DNA of 64,000 nt from Aquipseudomonas alcaligenes_A (GTDB taxonomy: Bacteria; Pseudomonadota; Gammaproteobacteria; Pseudomonadales; Pseudomonadaceae). The stretch lies in the NCBI GenBank assembly GCA_048595745.1, contig CP184361.1; one strand, 5' to 3'. Positions 34,978 to 43,475 of the stretch are shown here, in pieces; within the stretch, counting starts at the first letter, position 1, and every line of letters starts with the position of its first letter. Both the position numbers and the translations under genes were made by a program. The notes below the pieces were generated by a model. That model did not search any database, was not told the origin of the DNA, and saw only the letters and a program-made list of their open reading frames with translations.

Positions 34978-35003
34978 ACGCCGCGCACCTTAGTGCACGG
35001 CGT
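34978..35003 (-). terminator. Rho-independent terminator of dxs
   Basis: ACGCCGCGCAC-CTTA-GTGCACGGCGT forms a stem of ten pairs with one mismatch. On the minus strand it is followed by TTTTGTT, a usable U tract. It lies 28 bp past the dxs stop and insulates the cobalamin riboswitch of btuB from dxs transcription. Confidence 0.8.
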
Positions 35004-35031
35004 GTTGAAGCTCAAGCAAGTTTAGCGTGGC

Positions 35032-36936
35032 TCAGCTTGAACTTTGCTCAAGTTGCTGCAGGCGGCGACGGACGGCCGCTTCGATGCCGGCCTGGTCCAG
35101 GCCGCACTCGGCGAGCATCTGCGCCGGCTTGGCGTGCTCTACGTAGTAATCGGGCAGGCCCAGGTGCAGCAGTGGCTTGACCTGGTTCTCGGCGGCGAGG
35201 AACTCGCTGACCGCGCTGCCGGCGCCGCCCATCACGGCGTTTTCCTCGATGGTCACCAGCAGATCGTGACTGGCCGCCAGTTCGCGCAGCAGGGCTTCGT
35301 CCAGGGGTTTTACGAAGCGCATATCGACCACCGTGGCATCCAGGCTCTCGCCCACGCGCAGGGCCTCGGCCAGCTGCACACCGAAGACCAGCAGGGCCAC
35401 GCCCCGGCCCTGGCGGCGCACCACGGCCTTGCCGATCTCCACACCTGTCAAGGCCGGATCGATGGGCGCGTTGGGACCGCTGCCTCGCGGATAGCGCACG
35501 GCTGCCGGGCCCTGGAAGTGGTAGCCGGTGGTCAGTAGCTGGCGCAGCTCGTTCTCGTCGCTGGGGGTGGCGATGAGCATGCCGGGGATGCAGCGCAGGT
35601 AGGAAATGTCGAAGCTGCCGGCGTGGGTCGGACCGTCTTCGCCAACCAGGCCGGCACGGTCGATGGCGAACAGCACGTCGAGGTTCTGCACCGCCACGTC
35701 GTGGATCAACTGGTCGTAGGCGCGCTGCAGGAAGGTGGAGTAGATCGCCACCACCGGCTTGGCGCCGTCGCAGGCCATGCCGGCGGCCAGGGTCACCGCA
35801 TGCTGCTCGGCGATGGCCACGTCGAAGTAGCGCTCGGGGAAGCGCTCGCTGAAGGCCACCAGGTCCGAGCCTTCCTTCATCGCCGGGGTGATGCCGACCA
35901 GGCGCGGGTCTGCGGCCGCCATATCGCACAGCCACTGGCCGAACACACCGGAATACTTGGGCCCGGAGGGCTGCTTGGGCGCCACCGGGGCGTTGATCGG
36001 TTCCAGCTTGGTAATGGCGTGGTAGCCGATCGGGTCGGCCTCGGCCGGCGCGAAGCCCTTGCCCTTCTTGGTCACCACGTGGAGGAACTGCGGGCCCTCC
36101 AGATCGCGCATATTGCGCAGCGTGGCGAGCAGGGTGGGCAGGTCATGGCCGTCGATGGGGCCGACGTAGTTCCAGCCCAGCTCCTCGAACAGCGTGCCCG
36201 GTACCAGCATGCCCTTGGCGTGCTCTTCGACCTTGCGCGCGATCTCCCAGGCGCCGGGCAGACGCGAGAGGATCTTCTTGCTGCCCTCGCGCATGCTCGA
36301 ATAGGTGCGACTGGAAATGATCTTGGCCAGGTAGTTGGACAGGCCGCCGACGTTCTTGGAGATCGACATGTCGTTGTCGTTGAGCACGACCAGCATGTTG
36401 GCCTTGACGTCGGAGGCGTGGTTGAGCGCCTCGAAGGCCATGCCGGCGGTCAGCGCGCCGTCGCCGATCACCGCCACCGCCTTGCGCTTGCTGCCCTGCA
36501 GGCGCGCGGCGATGGCCATGCCCAGCGCGGCGCTGATGCTGGTGCTGGAGTGGCCGACGCCAAAGGTGTCGTACTCGCTCTCGCTGCGGCGCGGGAAGGC
36601 GGCCAGGCCGTCCTTCTGGCGCAGACTGCCCATGCGCTCGCGACGGCCGGTGAGGATCTTGTGCGGGTAGGCCTGGTGGCCCACGTCCCACACCAGGCGG
36701 TCATCCGGCGTATCGAAGATGTAGTGCAGGGCGATGGTCAGCTCGACCACGCCGAGGCCTGCACCGAAGTGCCCCCCAGTCTGCCCGACGCTATACAGCA
36801 GGTACTGGCGCAGCTCGTCGGCAAGGCTTTCCAGCTCGCCTTCCGCCAGGCGACGCAGGCCTTCCGGGGTGTCGGCGCGGTCAAGCAGCGGCGTGGCGGG
36901 CCGCTCGCGAGGAATTTCGTGGAAGGTGGTCGGCAT
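35032..36936 (-). CDS. dxs: 1-deoxy-D-xylulose-5-phosphate synthase
   Basis: 634 residues. N-terminal TPP domain has WDVGHQAYPHKILTGRR, GVGHSSTSISAALGMA and the GDG motif AVIGDGALTAGMAFEALNHA. The middle pyrimidine-binding domain has DRAGLVGEDGPTHAGSFD, and the C-terminal transketolase domain starts near 510. It condenses pyruvate and glyceraldehyde 3-phosphate as the first step of the MEP isoprenoid pathway and also feeds thiamine and pyridoxal synthesis. In P. aeruginosa dxs follows ispA directly; here about 2.2 kb separates them. Confidence 0.97.
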   Translation of the reverse strand: MPTTFHEIPRERPATPLLDRADTPEGLRRLAEGELESLADELRQYLLYSVGQTGGHFGAGLGVVELTIALHYIFDTPDDRLVWDVGHQAYPHKILTGRRERMGSLRQKDGLAAFPRRSESEYDTFGVGHSSTSISAALGMAIAARLQGSKRKAVAVIGDGALTAGMAFEALNHASDVKANMLVVLNDNDMSISKNVGGLSNYLAKIISSRTYSSMREGSKKILSRLPGAWEIARKVEEHAKGMLVPGTLFEELGWNYVGPIDGHDLPTLLATLRNMRDLEGPQFLHVVTKKGKGFAPAEADPIGYHAITKLEPINAPVAPKQPSGPKYSGVFGQWLCDMAAADPRLVGITPAMKEGSDLVAFSERFPERYFDVAIAEQHAVTLAAGMACDGAKPVVAIYSTFLQRAYDQLIHDVAVQNLDVLFAIDRAGLVGEDGPTHAGSFDISYLRCIPGMLIATPSDENELRQLLTTGYHFQGPAAVRYPRGSGPNAPIDPALTGVEIGKAVVRRQGRGVALLVFGVQLAEALRVGESLDATVVDMRFVKPLDEALLRELAASHDLLVTIEENAVMGGAGSAVSEFLAAENQVKPLLHLGLPDYYVEHAKPAQMLAECGLDQAGIEAAVRRRLQQLEQSSS

Positions 36937-36971
36937 CAGGCTGATCGTTATAGGTGTACAAGAGATGCGGC

Positions 36972-37001
36972 AGTTTACCCGAAGCGCCGGGAACAGCCCA
37001 A
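36972..37001 (-). promoter_or_regulatory. Candidate sigma-70 promoter of dxs
   Basis: On the minus strand TTGGGC (37001-36996) and TAAACT (36977-36972) are separated by 18 bp. A second -10-like TATAAC lies at 36952-36947. Either would give dxs its own transcript, which it needs because the neighbouring hydrolase gene and PAP2 gene separate it from ispA. Confidence 0.4.
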
Positions 37002-37017
37002 ACGACCTGTAAGGTGA

Positions 37018-37968
37018 TCAGGCTGTGGGGTAATGGCGGCCGAGGAAATCCAGCAGCAGTGCATTGACTCCAGGGCCGTCCTCGCTCTGTAGCCAGTGAC
37101 CGCAACCGGGTAGCAGGTGCTGCTCCAGCTGGGGCACCTTGGCCGCCATGCGTGCCAGGGTCGGCGCCTCGAAGCGGCCGACCGGGTCGTGCTCGCCGAG
37201 CAGGAACAGGGTCGGCTGGTGCACCTGCAGCTCTGCCAGCGCTTCGGTGCGCTGCCAGTTGCGCTCGAAGTTGCGGTACCAGTTGAGGGCGCCATGGAAG
37301 CCGCGACCGGCGAAGGTGCGTTCGTACACGGCGAACAGTTCGGGCGAGCACCAGCTCGGTAGCGGGACGTCGGTGAGACCGTCGAACAGCCTGGCGTCTG
37401 CCGCCTTGTCGGCCAGCAGCGCGCCGCCCAGGCCGCCGAGCAGCAGGCGCAGGCTGCGGCCGATGTCGGCGTCCAGCTCGGTCTCGGCCAGGCCCGGCTG
37501 CTGGAAATAGAGGATGTAATGGAAGCGCCCGGCGTAGGCCGTGCGCATCATCTCGATGGCCGGGCGTTTCGGGCGCCCGCCGAAGGGCACCGACAGCGCG
37601 CCGAGCGCCTGCACCCGCTCGGGCTCCAGCAGGGCCAGGTGCCAGGCCACCGGTGCGCCCCAATCGTGGCCTACCACGGCGACGCGGGTGTGGCCGAGGG
37701 CGTCCATGGCGCCCTGGATATCGCCGCACAGGGTCAGCAGGTCGTAGGCGGCAGGGTCGCGCGGCGCGCTGCTCTGACCGTAGCCACGCATCTCCGGGGC
37801 GAATACCCGGTAACCAGCCCGGCTCAATGCCTCGATCTGCGGCTGCCAGGCATACCAGCACTCGGGAAAGCCATGCAGCAGCCAGACTGGACGGCCATCG
37901 GCCGGTCCGGCGCTGTAGAGGCTGAGATCAATGCCGTTGACGACCAGCAGTTGATGTTCCAGGTCCAT
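37018..37968 (-). CDS. Alpha/beta hydrolase, epoxide hydrolase-like
   Basis: 316 residues. Oxyanion-hole motif WLLHGFPECWYAWQPQ, nucleophile elbow VVGHDWGAPVAWH with aspartate as nucleophile, and the catalytic histidine in LPGCGHWLQSE fit the epoxide hydrolase/haloalkane dehalogenase branch. The cap domain (about 135-240) includes AGRFHYILYFQQPGLAE, where a tyrosine could hold an epoxide oxygen. The substrate is unknown. With the PAP2 gene it lies between dxs and ispA. Confidence 0.85.
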   Translation of the reverse strand: MDLEHQLLVVNGIDLSLYSAGPADGRPVWLLHGFPECWYAWQPQIEALSRAGYRVFAPEMRGYGQSSAPRDPAAYDLLTLCGDIQGAMDALGHTRVAVVGHDWGAPVAWHLALLEPERVQALGALSVPFGGRPKRPAIEMMRTAYAGRFHYILYFQQPGLAETELDADIGRSLRLLLGGLGGALLADKAADARLFDGLTDVPLPSWCSPELFAVYERTFAGRGFHGALNWYRNFERNWQRTEALAELQVHQPTLFLLGEHDPVGRFEAPTLARMAAKVPQLEQHLLPGCGHWLQSEDGPGVNALLLDFLGRHYPTA

Positions 37969-38152
37969 GCTCGTGCGCCTTGAAGGGTGGGGATAACAGG
38001 CAGCTTAGGGGCTGTCTGCAGCCCGTGCAGCCAACAGTCTCAGGCCGAATACCCGGTACTCAGATCGGTGAATCATTTGTCCGAATCGGCCCTTGCCGGC
38101 AATCCCTGCGGGCATTATCAGTAACCTTTCGCCGCGTATCGCAAGGACCGTC

Positions 38153-39052
38153 ATGAACGAATTGCTCCACAGCCTGGATTGGGTGCTGCCGCTGCGCAGC
38201 GATGAGCTGACCCCGCTGATGCGTTTCTTCACCCTGCTGGGCTACGAGAAGTTCATTCTGTTCTTCCTGCCGCTGGGCTACTGGGCCTGGCATCGCGGCG
38301 TATTCCTGCGCCTGCTGGTGCTGGTGGCGTTCACCGCCCTGCTCAATGCCTGGCTCAAGGACTTCTGGCAGGACCCGCGGCCGCCTGTCGCCCTGCGCAT
38401 GGATCATCAGGTGGGCGACAGTTTCGGCCTGCCCAGCGGGCATGCGCAGATCGCCATCGTCATCTGGCTGTGGCTGGCCTGGGAGCTGCGCCGGGCCTGG
38501 GCCTGGCTGGTCGCCGGAGTGATTGCGGCGGGTATCATTTTCAGCCGTCTGTACCTGGGCGCCCATGATGTCGAGGACGTACTCGGCGGCGCGCTGCTGG
38601 GTATCGCCACGCTGCTGGTGTTCGAGTGTGTGCGCCGCTGGGACTGGTGGCGCGAGGCCCATGCCGGTTGGCACCTGGTGCTGATCCTGCTGGCGTTCTC
38701 CTGCGCCTGGCTGAGCTGGCCGGGCGCGGCGCCCGGTTACGTGCCGCTGCTGGCGGGCATGCTGCTCGGCGTGCTGTTTGGCTATCGCCAACTGGCCTTT
38801 TCCGCCGAGGTGGTGCTGTGGCGCCGGCTGGCGGCCGCGGTGCTCGGCGCGCTGGCGTTTATCCTGCTGCAGAAGGGCTTGAAGCTGGCCGGAGCCGCCT
38901 GGCCGTGGGAGTCGCTGGCCTGGCAGGGCCTGCGTGGCCTGGCGATGGGGCTGTTCGTGGCCTGGCTGATGCCCTGGCTGCTGGTGCGACTGGGGCTGCT
39001 GGTGGCGGTGCGGCGGGATGCGTCGGCGCTGCCGGTCGGGGCCGCCGTCTGA
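38153..39052 (+). CDS. PAP2-family membrane phosphatase
   Basis: 299 residues from ATG 38153 (AAGGACC upstream). All three phosphatase motifs are present: KDFWQDPRP, GLPSGHAQIA and SRLYLGAHDVEDV. The acid-phosphatase part covers residues 1-185, and a further C-terminal block of about four membrane helices (195-290) is extra. Likely substrates are lipid phosphates such as phosphatidate or undecaprenyl diphosphate. It is on the strand opposite to its neighbours. Confidence 0.88.
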   Translation: MNELLHSLDWVLPLRSDELTPLMRFFTLLGYEKFILFFLPLGYWAWHRGVFLRLLVLVAFTALLNAWLKDFWQDPRPPVALRMDHQVGDSFGLPSGHAQIAIVIWLWLAWELRRAWAWLVAGVIAAGIIFSRLYLGAHDVEDVLGGALLGIATLLVFECVRRWDWWREAHAGWHLVLILLAFSCAWLSWPGAAPGYVPLLAGMLLGVLFGYRQLAFSAEVVLWRRLAAAVLGALAFILLQKGLKLAGAAWPWESLAWQGLRGLAMGLFVAWLMPWLLVRLGLLVAVRRDASALPVGAAV

Positions 39053-39131
39053 TATTCGTGGGGCGGATGAACCCCTCGTTTTCTGTCGCGCGGACTGCAG
39101 CCGCCCTACGCTGTGTTTTCGCCGGACCATG

Positions 39132-39161
39132 AAAAACGCCGGGTCGATGCCCGGCGTTTTT
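39132..39161. terminator. Bidirectional rho-independent terminator
   Basis: AAAAACGCCGGG-TCGATG-CCCGGCGTTTTT is a perfect stem with A/T tracts on both sides, between the converging PAP2 and ispA genes. It ends the xseB-ispA transcript before dxs, which confirms that dxs is transcribed separately here. Confidence 0.93.
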
Positions 39162-39173
39162 CATGGCGGCGGC

Positions 39174-40061
39174 TTAGCTGCGCCGTTCGACGATGTAGCG
39201 GGCCAGTTCGCGCAGCGGCTCGGCGCTGTCGCCGAACGGGCGCAGGGCATGCAGGGCCTGATCGCGCAGTTCCAGGGCGTAGGCCTTGGCCGCCTCCATG
39301 CCGAGCAGGGCGGGGTAGGTGGGCTTGTCGTTGGCCTCGTCCTTGCCCTGGGTTTTGCCCAGGGTGGCGGTGTCGCTTTCCACGTCGAGGATGTCGTCCT
39401 GCACCTGAAAGGCCAGGCCGATAGCCCTGGCGTACTGTTGCAGTGAGCGCAGTGCCTGTTCATCGGCGTTGCCGCTGGCGAGCGCACCAAGCTGCACGCT
39501 GGCCTCGATCAGGGCCCCGGTCTTGTGCCGGTGCATGGTTTCCAGGGCCTGCTGGTCGAGCTGGCGACCAACCGACTCGAGGTCGATGGCCTGGCCGCCG
39601 ACCATGCCGGCCGGGCCGGCGGCGCGGGCCAGGCCCATGACCATGGACAGGCGCAGGTGGGCATCCGCCGGGTTGCGCCGGGCATCGGCCAACACCGCGA
39701 AGGCCAGGCTCTGCAGGCCGTCACCGGCGAGAATGGCGCAGGCCTCGTCGTAGGCGATGTGGGTGGTCGGCTGGCCGCGGCGCAGGTCATCGTCGTCCAT
39801 CGCCGGCAGGTCGTCGTGCACCAGCGAATAGGCATGAATCAGCTCCACCGCGCAGGCGGCGCCATCGGCGCGGTCGAGGTCGCCATCCAGCGCCTCGCAG
39901 GCGGCGTAGACCAGCAACGGGCGCACACGCTTGCCACCGTTGACCACGCTGTAGCGCATGGCCTGGTACAGGCGCGCCAGCTCGTCGCGCGGGGCCTCGA
40001 ACAGTTCAGCCAGGAGCGCGTCGACGCGCGCGGCGCAGCGCTGCTGGTACTCGCCGATCAT
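39174..40061 (-). CDS. ispA: (2E,6E)-farnesyl diphosphate synthase IspA
   Basis: 295 residues starting MIGEYQQRCAARVDALL. The first aspartate-rich motif is SLVHDDLPAMDDDDLRRGQPTTH and the second is GLAFQVQDDILDVESD, both complete. GGKRVRPLLVYAACEAL is the IPP-binding segment. It makes farnesyl diphosphate from IPP and DMAPP. The ATG overlaps the xseB stop by 4 bp. Confidence 0.96.
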   Translation of the reverse strand: MIGEYQQRCAARVDALLAELFEAPRDELARLYQAMRYSVVNGGKRVRPLLVYAACEALDGDLDRADGAACAVELIHAYSLVHDDLPAMDDDDLRRGQPTTHIAYDEACAILAGDGLQSLAFAVLADARRNPADAHLRLSMVMGLARAAGPAGMVGGQAIDLESVGRQLDQQALETMHRHKTGALIEASVQLGALASGNADEQALRSLQQYARAIGLAFQVQDDILDVESDTATLGKTQGKDEANDKPTYPALLGMEAAKAYALELRDQALHALRPFGDSAEPLRELARYIVERRS

Positions 40062-40297
40062 GCCTGGTCTTCCGCGTCGAACGGGACTTCCTGCAGCTCG
40101 CCGTCGCGTTCGAGCAGTTGCTGCACCTTCTGCTCGGCCTGGGCCAGAGAGGCCTGGCAGTCGCGGGTCAGGCGGATGCCCTGTTCGAAGGCGCCAAGGG
40201 AGTCTTCCAGCGACAGCTCGCCGCTCTCCAGGCGCTCGACCAGGGTTTGCAGCTCGGCGAGGGAGGTTTCGAAGTCGGCGGCTTTCTTGCGGGCCAT
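40058..40297 (-). CDS. xseB: Exodeoxyribonuclease VII small subunit
   Basis: 79 residues, typical of XseB. The helical hairpin core FETSLAELQTLVERLESGELSLEDSLGAFEQGI is fully conserved, and a short acidic tail follows. It binds XseA to form exonuclease VII. It is the first gene of the xseB-ispA operon. Confidence 0.95.
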   Translation of the reverse strand: MARKKAADFETSLAELQTLVERLESGELSLEDSLGAFEQGIRLTRDCQASLAQAEQKVQQLLERDGELQEVPFDAEDQA

Positions 40298-40366
40298 GTG
40301 CAGGGTCTCGGCGGGGTTGGAACGGGCGCGACACTAGCAGAGCGGCGCGCGGCGGGGCAAATGGAC

Positions 40367-40386
40367 GGCCCCGCGATGGCGGGGCC
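40367..40386. terminator. GC-rich hairpin after the lipid-transport operon
   Basis: GGCCCCGC-GATG-GCGGGGCC is a perfect 8-bp stem, 5 bp past the stop of the last lipoprotein gene on the minus strand. It has no U tract, so termination is only probable. Confidence 0.55.
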
Positions 40387-40391
40387 GGTGA

Positions 40392-41102
40392 TCAGAAGCG
40401 CAGCACTTCGCCGCCGCCCGGCGTCGGGCCGACCATGGGGATTTTCGGCCCCGGCTGCTGCGGTGCGCGCGCCGGGCGCTTGGGCGTTGGCGCCGGTTTG
40501 CTCGCTTCGGCTATCGGCTGGTCGCGCAGCGGTTCGATGGCCGCGGCCAGTTGCTGGGTCAGCTGGCGCAGCAGGCGGCTCTGTGCCTGTACCTGGTCGG
40601 CGACGGTGCCGCTGTGCGCCTCTTCCAGGCGCAGCAGACGGCTGTCGCGCAGCTGGCCGTTGCGGTCGAGCAGGCGCCATTGCGCTTCCAGCACCGCCGG
40701 CAGCTGCGGGCCGGAGTCCAGGCGGATGATGTTCAGCAGCACCTGCACGTCGGCCTTGAACTCGGCATTGGTCGGGGCCAGCACGGTGCGCTGGCTGTCC
40801 AGGCGCGAGGCCAGCTGGCGCAGCAGCACCTGGTCGATGTCGGTGGCCAGGCTGCCGGCCCAGCGCGCGTCGTCGGCGACCAGCAGGCTGCCGTCGGTCT
40901 GGCGCTGCAGGAAGGCTTCGCGCTGCAGGTAGTCGGCGATCGACACCGGGCCGAGCAGCACGGCCACGCCCTGGGCCTGCGTCGGCAGCGGCGCGTTGCC
41001 GTTGTCCAGCTGGTACAGCGGCACCGGCTGGTGCACGGTACAGCCCGTCAGCCCGAGCAGGCCGGACAGCAGCAGGACGGAAACGAGGTACAGCGGTTTC
41101 AT
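40392..41102 (-). CDS. PqiC/ABC-type transport auxiliary lipoprotein (copy 1, with Pro-rich tail)
   Basis: 236 residues with lipobox LLGLTGCTVHQP. The domain (about 25-185) follows the PqiC/DUF330 pattern: VAVLLGPVSIADYLQREAF, ARWAGSLATDIDQVLLRQLASRL, LNIIRLDSGPQLPAVLEAQWR. A C-terminal tail rich in Pro, Lys and Ala (about 195-236) is absent from the neighbouring copy. These lipoproteins assist MCE-protein lipid transporters from the outer-membrane side. It is separated from copy 2 by 85 bp. Confidence 0.85.
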   Translation of the reverse strand: MKPLYLVSVLLLSGLLGLTGCTVHQPVPLYQLDNGNAPLPTQAQGVAVLLGPVSIADYLQREAFLQRQTDGSLLVADDARWAGSLATDIDQVLLRQLASRLDSQRTVLAPTNAEFKADVQVLLNIIRLDSGPQLPAVLEAQWRLLDRNGQLRDSRLLRLEEAHSGTVADQVQAQSRLLRQLTQQLAAAIEPLRDQPIAEASKPAPTPKRPARAPQQPGPKIPMVGPTPGGGEVLRF

Positions 41103-41187
41103 TCTCTCTACCCTGGGCCGCCGGGGCGGCCGGAAACGTGTGCGAAACGGCCGCGTATCATCCGTCAAAGCGCGTGTGGACTCCAGC

Positions 41188-41763
41188 TCAGCTGCCGGCT
41201 GGCAGCTTCCGTACGGCGTCGGCCAGGCGCTGGCCGAGGCGTTCGACCAGGCGGCCCTGGGCGGCGACCTGGCTCTCCAGGCTGCCGTCGTGCTCTTCGC
41301 GCAGCTGCAGCAGGTCGCCGGCACGCTGCTGGCCCCGGGTATCGAGCAGACGCCAGCGCGCTTCCAGTACCGCCGGCTGTTGCGGGCCGGAGTCCAGGCG
41401 GGAAATGTTGAGGATGATCTGCGCCTGGGCGCTGAAGCCGACGCGGTCGGGGTAGAGCGCCAGGTCGCTGCTGCGCAGGTGCGTGGCCAGGGTGGCGAGC
41501 AGCAGGTTGCCGATGTCGTCCTGCAGGCTGCCGGCCCAGCGTCCGCTGGCGCTGACGCTGAGCCGCTGATCGCTCTGCCGCTGCATCAGGTTCTCGCGCT
41601 GCAGGTAGTCGGCCAGCTGCAGCGGGCCGAGCAGCACCGCCGGGCCGGCGGCGTTGGCCGGCAGCTGGGCGGCGGGCGCGGGCAGCTGGTAGAACGCCTG
41701 CGGCGTGCTGGCGGCGCAGCCGCCCAGCAGCAGAAGGGCGAGAGGTAGCAGGTAGCGGCTCAT
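41188..41763 (-). CDS. PqiC/ABC-type transport auxiliary lipoprotein (copy 2)
   Basis: 191 residues with lipobox LLLLGGCAAST. It shares with copy 1 the block LLGP-x4-ADYLQRE-x3-QRQ-x-D, the RWAGSL-x2-DI segment and the LN-I-RLDSGPQ-PAVLEA-WRLLD segment, so the pair arose by tandem duplication. Its ATG overlaps the MCE gene stop by 4 bp, making this the copy most directly tied to the transporter. It lacks the Pro-rich tail. Confidence 0.85.
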   Translation of the reverse strand: MSRYLLPLALLLLGGCAASTPQAFYQLPAPAAQLPANAAGPAVLLGPLQLADYLQRENLMQRQSDQRLSVSASGRWAGSLQDDIGNLLLATLATHLRSSDLALYPDRVGFSAQAQIILNISRLDSGPQQPAVLEARWRLLDTRGQQRAGDLLQLREEHDGSLESQVAAQGRLVERLGQRLADAVRKLPAGS

Positions 41764-42710
41764 GGTTTGGGCTTCCCGAAGATCAGCGATTGTGGCTGCT
41801 GTTCCAGGCTTTCGGCGGTGCGTTGCAGCGCCTTGCTGGCGCGGCTGAGTTCCTGCAGCGCGCTGCCCAGCTGGTATTGCAGCTCGGATTCCGGTCCCAG
41901 GCTGCGGCGGCTGTCACCGAGCAGGGCGTTGGTCTGCTCCAGCGTTTGGCGCAGGCCGGCGGAGGCCTGGCGGATCTCGCCGAGGGTGGCATCGAGTTCG
42001 CCGCTGCTGCGCTGCGCCGAGGCGAGCAGCGCCGGCAGTTGGGCGTCCAGGCGCTGGCTGAGACGGTCGAGGTTGGCCAGGGTGGCTGCCAGGCTGTGCA
42101 GGCCGTTGTTCAGGTCGTCGGAGCGGCTCAGGCGCTCGATGCCGCGCATGGCCTGGGTGGCCGAGTCGATCAGTTCGAGCAAGGGCAGTTCGCGGATTTC
42201 GGCGACCAGGTCGTTGAGCAGGTTTGCCGCCTGGTCGATACGCGAGGGTACGCTGGGGATGGCCGGCAGCTCGATATCGTTGGGTTCGCGCACGTAACCC
42301 GGGGTGTCGGGGAACATGTCCAGCGCGACGATGGCCTTGCCGGTGAGCAGGCTGGGTGTCTGCAACTGGGCGCGCAGGCCGCGCTGCACCAGTTGCTCCA
42401 GTACCTGGTCGACACTTCGCTTGCTGCTGGCCTGCTGCGGGTCGATGCGCAGGATCACCGGCATCACCACGTCCTTGATGTCGCGGTCGTAGGACAGGCG
42501 GATTTCGCGCACGCTGCCGACCTTGACTCCGCGGTAGGTGACGTCGGCGCCGACGTCGAGGCCGTCTAGCGCGCCCTTGAAGTACACCACGTACTCGCTG
42601 GGCTGGCTGAACCAGCTGTCACGCGACAGCAACAGGGTGCCGGCGACCAGCAGGAACAGGCCGCCGAGCAGGAAGCTGCCGATCAGCAGCGGCTTGCGGG
42701 ATTCACTCAT
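41760..42710 (-). CDS. MCE-domain (MlaD-like) lipid transport protein
   Basis: 316 residues. A single N-terminal membrane helix (about 9-29) is followed by one MCE domain (about 38-115; YVVYFKGALDGLDVGADVTYRGVKVG), then a long predicted coiled-coil (about 160-310) rich in Leu, Gln and Ser. E. coli MlaD is about 180 residues, so the extra coiled-coil may form a tunnel or tether across the periplasm. It binds the permease and ATPase encoded upstream. Its start overlaps the ATPase stop by 4 bp. Confidence 0.88.
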   Translation of the reverse strand: MSESRKPLLIGSFLLGGLFLLVAGTLLLSRDSWFSQPSEYVVYFKGALDGLDVGADVTYRGVKVGSVREIRLSYDRDIKDVVMPVILRIDPQQASSKRSVDQVLEQLVQRGLRAQLQTPSLLTGKAIVALDMFPDTPGYVREPNDIELPAIPSVPSRIDQAANLLNDLVAEIRELPLLELIDSATQAMRGIERLSRSDDLNNGLHSLAATLANLDRLSQRLDAQLPALLASAQRSSGELDATLGEIRQASAGLRQTLEQTNALLGDSRRSLGPESELQYQLGSALQELSRASKALQRTAESLEQQPQSLIFGKPKP

Positions 42711-43474
42711 GGGGCCTCCTTGGCCGGGTGCCGGCTGCGGCCGAGGAAGCGGCGTACCGCCTCCGGGCCATGGGCGAGCAATTCGTCTGGCGGGCCGAGG
42801 GCCAGCTGGGTGCCGGCCTGGCCGTCGAGGAACAGGCAGGTGTCGGCGACGGTGAAGATGCTCGGCAGCTCGTGGGTGACCAGCACGATACTGGAGCCGA
42901 GGCTGTCGCGCAGCTGCAGGATCAGTTCGTCCAGGGCCATCGAGCTGATCGGGTCGAGGCCGGCCGAGGGCTCGTCGAAAAACAGTACCTGCGGGTCCAG
43001 CGCCAGCGCGCGGGCCAGCGCGGCGCGCTTGCGCATGCCGCCGGACAGCTCGGCCGGGTACAGCTCGTCGCAGCCGCCAAGGCCGACCAGCGCCAGTTTG
43101 AGTGCGGCCAGCTCGTCCAGCTCGGCACGGCCGAGGTTGGGGCGGTAGGTTTCCAGCGGCAGGCAGATATTCTCGCGCAGGGTCATCGAGCCCCACAGCG
43201 CGCCGTTCTGGTAGAGCACGCCGAACTCCTGCTGCAGCTCGGCGCGGCGCGCCTCGGACTGCGCCCAGAACTCTTCGCCGTTGAACAGCATGCGCCCGGC
43301 CAGCGGCGCCTGCAGGCCGATCAGGTGGCGCAGCAGGGTGCTCTTGCCACAGCCGCTGCCGCCCATGATGACGAACACCTCGCCGCGCGCGATGCGGAAG
43401 TTCAGGTCGCGCTGGATCACCCGCTTGCCGTAGCCGGCGGCGAGGTTTTCGGCGATCAGCACGGCATCACTCAT
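42707..43474 (-). CDS. ABC transporter ATP-binding protein (MlaF-like)
   Basis: 255 residues with Walker A IMGGSGCGKSTLLRHLIG, Q-loop LYQNGALWGSMTLRENI, signature LSGGMRKRAALARALA, Walker B VLFFDEPSAGLDP and H-loop IVLVTHE. LSGGMRKR is typical of the MlaF/Ttg2A branch. It powers lipid movement by the MlaE-type permease. It starts 1 bp past the permease stop. Confidence 0.9.
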   Translation of the reverse strand: MSDAVLIAENLAAGYGKRVIQRDLNFRIARGEVFVIMGGSGCGKSTLLRHLIGLQAPLAGRMLFNGEEFWAQSEARRAELQQEFGVLYQNGALWGSMTLRENICLPLETYRPNLGRAELDELAALKLALVGLGGCDELYPAELSGGMRKRAALARALALDPQVLFFDEPSAGLDPISSMALDELILQLRDSLGSSIVLVTHELPSIFTVADTCLFLDGQAGTQLALGPPDELLAHGPEAVRRFLGRSRHPAKEAP

Positions 43475-43475
43475 C

